Positions 1 through 6,680 of a stretch of 6,680 bases of DNA are shown piece after piece; within the stretch, counting starts at the first letter, position 1; each line of letters starts with the position of its first letter. The stretch is from NCBI GenBank assembly GCA_025937035.1, contig JAICSG010000229.1:1-6680 (forward strand), in the 5' to 3' direction. The translations under genes and the position numbers were made by a program. Below the pieces are notes generated by a model. That model ran no database searches. It was not told the DNA's origin and worked only from the letters and a program-made list of their open reading frames with translations. Source of the DNA: Thermoanaerobaculia bacterium (lineage in GTDB: Bacteria; Acidobacteriota; Thermoanaerobaculia; Multivoradales; UBA5704).

Positions 1-2557
<2,557 letters not shown>

Positions 2558-2560
<3 letters not shown>

Positions 2561-2586
2561 CGTGGGCTAGATCCCTCTCCACGATG
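2558..2586 (-). promoter_or_regulatory. Inverted repeat over the dnaE start codon
   Basis: Read on the minus strand, CATCGTGG, 13 bases, then CCACGATG: eight perfectly complementary bases on each side. The last three bases of the second arm are the dnaE ATG. The purine-rich ribosome-binding stretch (GGAGAGG) begins at the end of the first arm and continues into the loop. In RNA this could fold into a hairpin that hides the start codon; in DNA it could be a dyad operator. Function is inference; the symmetry itself is read directly. Confidence 0.45.
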
Positions 2587-2642
2587 TTACCAGAAGCAGG
2601 TACCCGCTGCGTCCGACCTTCGACTCGACTGTGGGCGCTCTC
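2561..2642 (-). other. pgsA-dnaE intergenic gap
   Basis: This 82-base gap is the only sizeable non-coding stretch in the window. I see no terminator: no stem followed by a T-run on the minus strand. A weak extended -10 look-alike (TGG then TAACAT, the latter at 2589-2584) lies 24-29 bases before dnaE, but nothing resembling TTGACA sits at proper spacing. dnaE may therefore be reached by readthrough from pgsA or have its own weak promoter here. The start-proximal part carries the inverted repeat annotated separately. Confidence 0.4.
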
Positions 2643-3227
2643 CTACTCTCCCGACGCCCCCCGCAGCTCCTCCCGGACCTTCTTGTGGCTGTAGAGGAAG
2701 ATGTAGTAGAGCCCGGAGGCCACGGTCAGGCCGGCGACCAGATAGAGGGAGGTGTCGGCCACCAGCTCGATCCACCGGAGGTCCCGGAAGACCCCGGAGA
2801 CGAGGACCAGGACCACCGCCACCACCTGGAGGATCGTGTTGATCTTGCTCAGGACCGAGGGCGGGAACTTGCGGATGTTCGCCGCCAGGTAGAGCACCAG
2901 GGCCACCGAGACGATCAGCACGTCGCGGGCGATGACCAGGATGGTGATCCAGGGCGGGATCTGGGTGCCGTGGTTGAGGCTGGGGATCGAGAGGACCACG
3001 TAGGCGGTGGTCAGCAGGAGCTTGTCGGCGATCGGATCGAGGTAGGCCCCGAGGAGCGACTGCTGCTTCCAGAAGCGGGCGATGAAGCCGTCGAGGGCGT
3101 CGGTGACCCCGGCGACGATGAAGAGCAGCAGCGCCTTCCCCGAGCTCCCGTTCATCACCAGGATGACGAACAGGGGGATGAGCCCCATGCGGAGCAGGGA
3201 AAGGAGGTTCGGGATCGTGAAGGTCAT
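2643..3227 (-). CDS. pgsA: CDP-diacylglycerol--glycerol-3-phosphate 3-phosphatidyltransferase (CDP-alcohol phosphatidyltransferase family)
   Basis: Integral membrane enzyme of 194 residues, a normal PgsA length (about 180-200). It would transfer the phosphatidyl group from CDP-diacylglycerol to glycerol-3-phosphate, giving phosphatidylglycerophosphate, precursor of phosphatidylglycerol and cardiolipin. The full family signature D-x2-DG-x2-AR-x8-G-x3-D-x3-D is present: D43, D46-G47, A50-R51, G60, D64, D68. The N-terminus MTFTIPNLLSLLRM is typical of PgsA, and several hydrophobic segments follow, ending in a charged tail. The ATG overlaps the stop of the preceding lipoprotein gene as ATGA, and no good Shine-Dalgarno is visible, so translational coupling is likely. 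Membership of the family is firm. The exact alcohol acceptor is inferred from length and N-terminus; another CDP-alcohol transferase is the main alternative. Confidence 0.9.
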   Translation of the reverse strand: MTFTIPNLLSLLRMGLIPLFVILVMNGSSGKALLLFIVAGVTDALDGFIARFWKQQSLLGAYLDPIADKLLLTTAYVVLSIPSLNHGTQIPPWITILVIARDVLIVSVALVLYLAANIRKFPPSVLSKINTILQVVAVVLVLVSGVFRDLRWIELVADTSLYLVAGLTVASGLYYIFLYSHKKVREELRGASGE

Positions 3228-4624
3228 GGGCCGCCCAGGAGCTTGAGGCTGCGGCGGAGGGTCTCCACCCCGGCGGCGCCGGAGAGCGGCGCGGTCGCAT
3301 CACAGTCCTCACCCGAGACCAGCAGGCCGCAGCTTGAAGAGACGGCGCAGATGTCCCCCCCTTCGGCGTTGCCGTTGGCGCAGGCGCCGGCGCCGAAGCG
3401 GGCCAGCGTGCGCACGACCACCCGCAGGGCCGGGCCGCGCCGGAGGGGCGAGCCCGGATAGAAGCGGTGCTGGGTGGCGTCGACGTCCATCAGGCCGAGA
3501 TTGACCACGCGGACGATCTCCTCCCGGTGGGGGTTTTCGAGCACGTCGGTGGCGATCCGTCCGTTCGTGGGCAGGCTGTTGCGCACCTGCGGCACCAGCC
3601 AGTAGAGGAGGACGGCGAGATCCCCCTTGTTGAGCTCCGGCTTGGCGGCGATGTCCTGGATGTCGCGGGGGAGCTGCGAGAGGCGCCAGCGGAACTTGGC
3701 GGACTCCAGCTTGCGGGCCATCTCCGGATCCTTGGGATCGCGGGCGGCGAGGTCCTGGACGATCTTGAGCCCGGCGCTCGGGTCCCCCACCTCCAGCTCC
3801 AGCTCGGCGCGGCGCTCCAGCAAGGCGCGGTCGCCGGAGCTGCGGGCGGCGATCTCCTTGACCGCGGCCAGCTCGGCGGCGCGGTCTCCCCGCGCCAGGG
3901 CCACCTTGCGGGCCGCCTCCAAGGTGATGGTCTCGGACGGCCCCCAGCTCTGGAGCAGGGAGAGCTGCTTCTGGGCCTCGTCTACCTTCTGGGCCTTCAG
4001 GGACTCGTCCAGCCGGTGGGAGACGATCTCCATGGCGCGGGGGTGGAGCTCGCCGGCCCGCTTGAGGGCGAGCGAGCTCCGCGCGGCCACGGCGCGGTAG
4101 GCCGAGTAGGCGAGGGCCACGTCTCCCAGGCGCTCGGCGGCGCGGCCGATCAGCAACTGGCTCGCCGTGTAGGTGGGCAGGGTGTCGCCGACCGGCAGCA
4201 GGCGCGTGACCACGTGCGTGTTCTCGCCCGCCGCGAAGTCGACCTGGGCGGCCAGGACCTGGGCCGGGAAGAAATCCGGGCTCGCCTGCAGGAGCTCCGC
4301 GGACGCCCGCAGAGCCCCCTCGGTGTCGCCGGCGTCGACGAGGCCGTGCCAGGCTCTCTCCAGCCGGTCGCGGAGCTGGGGATCGGCCTCCCGGGTGTAC
4401 CCCTCCATCGGGTCGATCACATAGGGCCGGTCGGCCGCGTCCAGGGCGAGCGGCACCGGAGCCTGTGGCACAGGCTGGCGGACAGGCGGTGGAGGCGGGG
4501 CCGAAGTACAGGCGAGGACCGCCGCCAGCAGGACGCCGAGGACCGCGGCCGCGGCGGTCCGGCGTCCTGGGCGGCGCCGGACCTCAGGGTGCGGGAGGCG
4601 CCGCGGCAATGGTGGCGATGGCAT
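3224..4624 (-). CDS. Unrecognised lipoprotein with TPR-like helices and a C-terminal SLH-like, cysteine-bearing region
   Basis: I cannot name this gene. From the ATG at 4624 it encodes 466 residues. An Arg-rich n-region (8-22) and a hydrophobic stretch end in the lipobox VLAC with C39 as the lipidation site, so export and membrane anchoring are likely. A Pro-rich linker follows (about 42-58). Helical, TPR-like sequence rich in Ala, Leu and Glu fills about 84-310. Residues 330-410 resemble SLH repeats: NKGDLAVLLYWL looks like the end of one, and 357-410 like a second, with DV, a G-L-M turn, FYPGSPLRRG and a final helix. Residues 411-466 hold four cysteines (C415, C426, C432, C441) and then another helix like an SLH end. 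The start overlaps hfq by 41 nt without a well-placed ribosome-binding site; TTG at 4609 is an alternative and keeps the signal peptide. The 3' end overlaps pgsA by 4 nt. A role as an envelope scaffold or cell-wall-contacting protein is inference only. Confidence 0.8.
   Translation of the reverse strand: MPSPPLPRRLPHPEVRRRPGRRTAAAAVLGVLLAAVLACTSAPPPPPVRQPVPQAPVPLALDAADRPYVIDPMEGYTREADPQLRDRLERAWHGLVDAGDTEGALRASAELLQASPDFFPAQVLAAQVDFAAGENTHVVTRLLPVGDTLPTYTASQLLIGRAAERLGDVALAYSAYRAVAARSSLALKRAGELHPRAMEIVSHRLDESLKAQKVDEAQKQLSLLQSWGPSETITLEAARKVALARGDRAAELAAVKEIAARSSGDRALLERRAELELEVGDPSAGLKIVQDLAARDPKDPEMARKLESAKFRWRLSQLPRDIQDIAAKPELNKGDLAVLLYWLVPQVRNSLPTNGRIATDVLENPHREEIVRVVNLGLMDVDATQHRFYPGSPLRRGPALRVVVRTLARFGAGACANGNAEGGDICAVSSSCGLLVSGEDCDATAPLSGAAGVETLRRSLKLLGGP
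4531..4567 (-). promoter_or_regulatory. Strong imperfect hairpin just downstream of hfq
   Basis: Two stacked 7-bp arms pair around a 7-base loop: on the minus strand GGACGCC GGACCGC, loop CGCGGCC, then GCGGTCC, a 2-base bulge TC, and GGCGTCC. It begins 16 bases after the hfq stop and lies within the signal-peptide codons of the next gene. There is no T-run after it, so it is not a classical intrinsic terminator. It could slow ribosomes or polymerase, protect the 3' end of an hfq transcript, or mark a processing site. It could also be a by-product of GC-rich Ala/Val/Arg codons. Confidence 0.45.
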
Positions 4625-4799
4625 GCTTGTAGATGAGGATTTCCTTGCCTTCACTCTCGAGGACCACGGCGAAGCGGTCAAATCTCTTCAGACGCCCGAG
4701 CAGATGCCGACCCGTGACCAGCTCCAGGTACATGGTCTGCCCTTCCTTGAGGCTCTGGAAGAGATACCCATCCTGAATGTTGATGTTGTGCTTAGCCAT
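4584..4799 (-). CDS. hfq: RNA chaperone Hfq
   Basis: Sm-like protein of 71 residues, expected to form a hexameric ring that binds small RNAs and mRNAs. Family marks: NIQD near the N-terminus (Q9, D10), Sm1 ending in FDRF (40-43), and the Sm2 motif YKHAIATI (57-64). The loop between them has the length seen in Gram-positive Hfq, one residue longer than E. coli, and the C-terminal tail is very short (AAAPPAP). The ATG at 4799 has a good ribosome-binding site, GGGAGG, 4 bases upstream; a longer in-frame start at 4829 lies within miaA and lacks this. The start overlaps the end of miaA by 8 nt, the classic miaA-hfq arrangement. Aligned by eye, the rim RRER of E. coli is LKEG here and the distal-face aromatic (Tyr25 in E. 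coli, Phe in Bacillus) is Glu26, so RNA specificity may differ. Confidence 0.95.
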   Translation of the reverse strand: MAKHNINIQDGYLFQSLKEGQTMYLELVTGRHLLGRLKRFDRFAVVLESEGKEILIYKHAIATIAAAPPAP

Positions 4800-5730
4800 A
4801 CGCCCTCCCGAGACCCCTGTGCTTGGCATGTTCTAATACCCCCGGAATCTGCCGTTTTAGTTCCTGGGCCGAGAACCAGGTGACATCCGGCTCTTTCCGA
4901 AACCAGGTCTCCTGACGCTTGGCGAACCGCCGAGTCTCTTTCACGATCTCGGCGACCGCCTCCTCGAGAGACCCATTCCCCTCCAGGTGACGGACGAGCT
5001 GACGATACCCTATAGCCTGAAATGCTGGAAGCCGGGGAGACAAACCTAGCCGGAGCAGTCCTTCGACCTCCTCCAGCCACCCCTCTTCCACCATACGGGC
5101 CACACGGCCTGCGATTCGATCGTATAAGATGGCACGCGGGAGCGTCAATCCAACGCGGACAGCCGCAATGGCTTGAGTCCCAAAGGGTTGCTCGGAAATC
5201 CAGGCGGAGAGCGGCCGGCCCGTGACCCGCGCGACTTCGAGAGCCCGCAGGATTCGCTGAGTATCTCCGGCCGAAAGCCGCGCCGACGTCGGCGGATCGA
5301 GCCGGGCGAGCTCCTCCCGCAGGCCCTCCAACCCTTCGGCCGCCAGCCGCTCGCGCAGCTCCCGGCGCACCTCCGTGTCGCCGGGCGGGATCGGGCTGAT
5401 CCCGGAGAGCAGCGCCCGCAGGTAGAGCCCGCTCCCCCCGACCACGACCGGCACCCTCCCCCGCCCCTGAATCTCCGCGATCGCCTCCCGCGCCCGGCGG
5501 GCGAACTCCCCCGCCGAGTAGACCTCCTGAGGCTCCAGGATGTCGATCAGGTGGTGCGGCACCCGCTCCCGGTCGGCGGGAGAGGGCTTGGCCGTCCCGA
5601 TGTCGAGCCCCCGGTAGACCTGGAGGGCGTCGGCGTTGACGATCTCCCCCCCGAGCGCCTCGGCCAGGGCCATCCCCAGCTCGCTCTTGCCGGTGGCGGT
5701 GGGGCCGACGATGGCGAGGAGGGGGGGCAT
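4792..5730 (-). CDS. miaA: tRNA dimethylallyltransferase (tRNA A37 prenylation)
   Basis: Transfers the dimethylallyl group from DMAPP to N6 of adenosine 37 in tRNAs reading codons that start with U, the first step to (ms2)i6A37; cytoplasmic. It has 312 residues, the usual length. Motifs: P-loop GPTATGKS (9-16); NADALQVYRGLDIGTAKP (32-49), where D34 matches the catalytic Asp and the common following Ser is Ala; VGGSGLYLRALL (97-108), with Ser where Thr is frequent; DTQRILRALEV (156-166); and ETRRFAKRQETWFR (265-278) for tRNA contact. The ATG at 5730 is the only reasonable start: the in-frame codon run upstream reaches the comEC stop without another start, and the P-loop begins nine residues in. 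No clear ribosome-binding site is seen in the 18-base gap after comEC, so reinitiation is plausible. Its 3' half is noticeably less GC-rich than its 5' half. Confidence 0.97.
   Translation of the reverse strand: MPPLLAIVGPTATGKSELGMALAEALGGEIVNADALQVYRGLDIGTAKPSPADRERVPHHLIDILEPQEVYSAGEFARRAREAIAEIQGRGRVPVVVGGSGLYLRALLSGISPIPPGDTEVRRELRERLAAEGLEGLREELARLDPPTSARLSAGDTQRILRALEVARVTGRPLSAWISEQPFGTQAIAAVRVGLTLPRAILYDRIAGRVARMVEEGWLEEVEGLLRLGLSPRLPAFQAIGYRQLVRHLEGNGSLEEAVAEIVKETRRFAKRQETWFRKEPDVTWFSAQELKRQIPGVLEHAKHRGLGRAYG
5121..5148 (-). promoter_or_regulatory. Candidate sigma-70-like promoter inside miaA
   Basis: On the minus strand TTGACG (5148-5143, five of six to the consensus -35) and TATACG (5126-5121, four of six to the -10) are separated by 16 bases. 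It is about 320 bases before the hfq ATG and sits in the less GC-rich half of miaA. In E. coli hfq is also read from promoters inside miaA, which makes the placement plausible. The match is moderate and the organism's sigma-factor preference is unknown. Confidence 0.3.
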
Positions 5731-5748
5731 GGTGGGGATAGGGTAGCC

Positions 5749-6680
5749 TCATTTCGGCGCCCCCGGCATCTCGATCCGCAGACGCCTATCCCGTCCGAGC
5801 CGCACCACGATCTCTCCGGCCCGGTCGGTCCGCAGCACCCGGGCGCGGTGCTCCCGGAGCCGCTCGACGATCTCGGGCGAGGGGTGGTGATAGAGGTTGT
5901 TGACGCCCACCGAGATCAGGGCGAGCCGCGGGGCGACGGCGTCCAGGAAGTCTTCGGTCGAGGAGGTCCGGCTGCCGTGGTGGGCGACCTTGAGGAGGTC
6001 GGCCCGGAGATCCTTCGCGCAGCAATCGACGAGATCGCGCTCGGCCCCCTTCTCGACGTCGCCGGTGAGGAGCACCCGCCGGCCATGGACCTCGGCGAGC
6101 AGGACCAGCGAGCGCTCGTTGACCGGCTGGTGATCGTCCGCCGTGGGATGGAGGGCCGTGAGGCGCCAGCGCCCCAGGGTGAGCCGCTGGCCCCGCGAGA
6201 GGAACCGGGCTCGCGCGCCGGGCAGATCGAGGAGTCTTCCAGCGCAGCCGGCGCGGTCCCAGCCCGGGGCCATCCAGACCTCACGCACGGGTAAATAGGC
6301 CGCGATATCTACCAATCCTCCACAGTGGTCGTTGTCAGGGTGGGTCATTACGAGAGCGTCGAGGCGATTCACCCCCTCCCCCAGCAGGGCCGGCAGGAGG
6401 GCCCGGCCGCCGATGTCCCCTCCCCGCGAGCCGCCGCCGTCCACCAGGATCGCCCGGTCGCCGTCGCGCAGCAGGATCGCGTCCCCCTGGCCGACGTCGA
6501 GCATGGCCAGCTCCGGGTCGGGGTGGTTACGGGCACCAAGGACGAAAGGGACTGCAAGGACTGCAAACACGAACCGGACGGTGCGGCGGCGGAGTGGCAG
6601 CAGGAGGAGAGCCGCGGCGCCCACCGCGACCGCCCAGGCCCAGCCGGTCGAGAGGGCGAGCGGCACGGGGAGCCAGACCT
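5749..6680 (-). CDS. comEC: ComEC/Rec2 competence protein, C-terminal metallo-beta-lactamase domain (5' part beyond window)
   Basis: ComEC is the inner-membrane channel that takes single-stranded DNA into the cell during natural transformation; its C-terminal metallo-beta-lactamase-like domain is proposed to degrade the non-transported strand. The last 309 residues are present and the frame is open to the window edge, so the Competence-domain membrane core lies upstream. Seen here: one or two hydrophobic segments (about 6665-6530), then the ComEC hallmark MLDVGQGDAILL (from 6504), LVDGGG, the metal motif THPDNDH (6345-6325), LTGDVE (about 6069-6052), and AHHGSRTSS (about 5985-5959) followed by the usual ISVG-NN-Y-HP stretch. 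All expected metal ligands of this domain appear present. A GTG at 6666 could start a stand-alone hydrolase, but the preceding hydrophobic sequence and open frame favour full-length ComEC. It ends 18 bases before miaA. Confidence 0.9.
   Translation of the reverse strand, partial: VWLPVPLALSTGWAWAVAVGAAALLLLPLRRRTVRFVFAVLAVPFVLGARNHPDPELAMLDVGQGDAILLRDGDRAILVDGGGSRGGDIGGRALLPALLGEGVNRLDALVMTHPDNDHCGGLVDIAAYLPVREVWMAPGWDRAGCAGRLLDLPGARARFLSRGQRLTLGRWRLTALHPTADDHQPVNERSLVLLAEVHGRRVLLTGDVEKGAERDLVDCCAKDLRADLLKVAHHGSRTSSTEDFLDAVAPRLALISVGVNNLYHHPSPEIVERLREHRARVLRTDRAGEIVVRLGRDRRLRIEMPGAPK
6549..6566 (+). repeat. Perfect 9-bp tandem duplication in comEC
   Basis: GGACTGCAA occurs twice back to back on the plus strand. 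It is in frame with comEC, giving a duplicated Ala-Val step in the hydrophobic segment just before the metallo-beta-lactamase domain, and does not disrupt the gene. Confidence 0.6.

Noticed and set aside
2584..2589. Extended -10 element for dnaE
   Set aside because: TGG-TAACAT is only a partial match and no -35 is visible, so I mention it within the gap but do not annotate it as a promoter.
4531..4567. Intrinsic terminator after hfq
   Set aside because: The stem is strong but there is no T-run on the minus strand and it lies inside the next gene's coding sequence.
3467..4636. Plus-strand open frame opposite the lipoprotein gene
   Set aside because: Same shadow character, no domain seen, and the minus-strand frame has a signal peptide, lipobox and conserved-looking architecture with coupled ends.
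4625..4681. Upstream start at 4681 for the lipoprotein
   Set aside because: It would add 19 residues read entirely inside hfq and put a charged stretch far before the signal peptide; 4624 or 4609 gives a more ordinary signal sequence.
4800..4829. Ten-residue N-terminal extension of Hfq from 4829
   Set aside because: The start at 4799 has a good GGGAGG at 4-base spacing and gives the usual short N-terminus; the extension would contain the ribosome-binding site.
4688..5752. Alternative 354-codon minus-strand frame over miaA and hfq
   Set aside because: It is out of frame with the MiaA P-loop and Hfq motifs and its protein is Arg/Gly/Ala-rich without any recognisable family.

Overview
This is a dense, GC-rich window (roughly two thirds G+C by eye). 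Every gene I can support lies on the minus strand, so reading runs from base 6680 down to base 1. The order is: 3' part of comEC, miaA, hfq, an unrecognised lipoprotein with TPR-like and SLH-like regions, a pgsA-type CDP-alcohol phosphatidyltransferase, and the 5' three quarters of dnaE. The long plus-strand reading frames are GC-driven shadows of these genes. I see no tRNA, rRNA, CRISPR array, insertion sequence or phage gene.

The genes are core bacterial ones: DNA uptake, tRNA modification, RNA chaperone, phospholipid synthesis and chromosome replication. A lipobox protein and an Hfq with a Gram-positive-length loop and an unusual surface suggest a GC-rich, probably diderm lineage outside the well-studied proteobacteria. 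Acidobacteriota or a neighbouring phylum is my best guess, but this is inference from protein flavour and not a match to a named genome.

Layout. 6680-5749 is the C-terminal end of ComEC: the last membrane segment plus the metallo-beta-lactamase domain. After 18 bases comes miaA (5730-4792). Its stop codon lies inside the first codons of hfq (4799-4584, 8-nt overlap). The lipoprotein gene probably starts inside hfq (4624, 41-nt overlap) and ends at 3224, sharing ATGA with the start of pgsA (3227-2643). An 82-base gap at 2561-2642 precedes dnaE, which runs off the window at base 1. The tight spacing suggests that comEC through pgsA are one transcript with translational coupling. dnaE may be read through or have its own weak start.

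The most interesting signals are small or local. A long GC-rich imperfect hairpin lies just after the hfq stop, inside the lipoprotein's signal-peptide codons. An 8-bp inverted repeat places the dnaE start codon in a stem. Hfq has substitutions at positions normally used for rim and distal-face RNA binding. The lipoprotein has a C-terminal SLH-like, four-cysteine region. There is also a marked drop in GC across the 3' half of miaA and hfq, containing a candidate internal promoter. I see no clearly new multi-gene system; the lipoprotein is the one gene without a recognisable identity.
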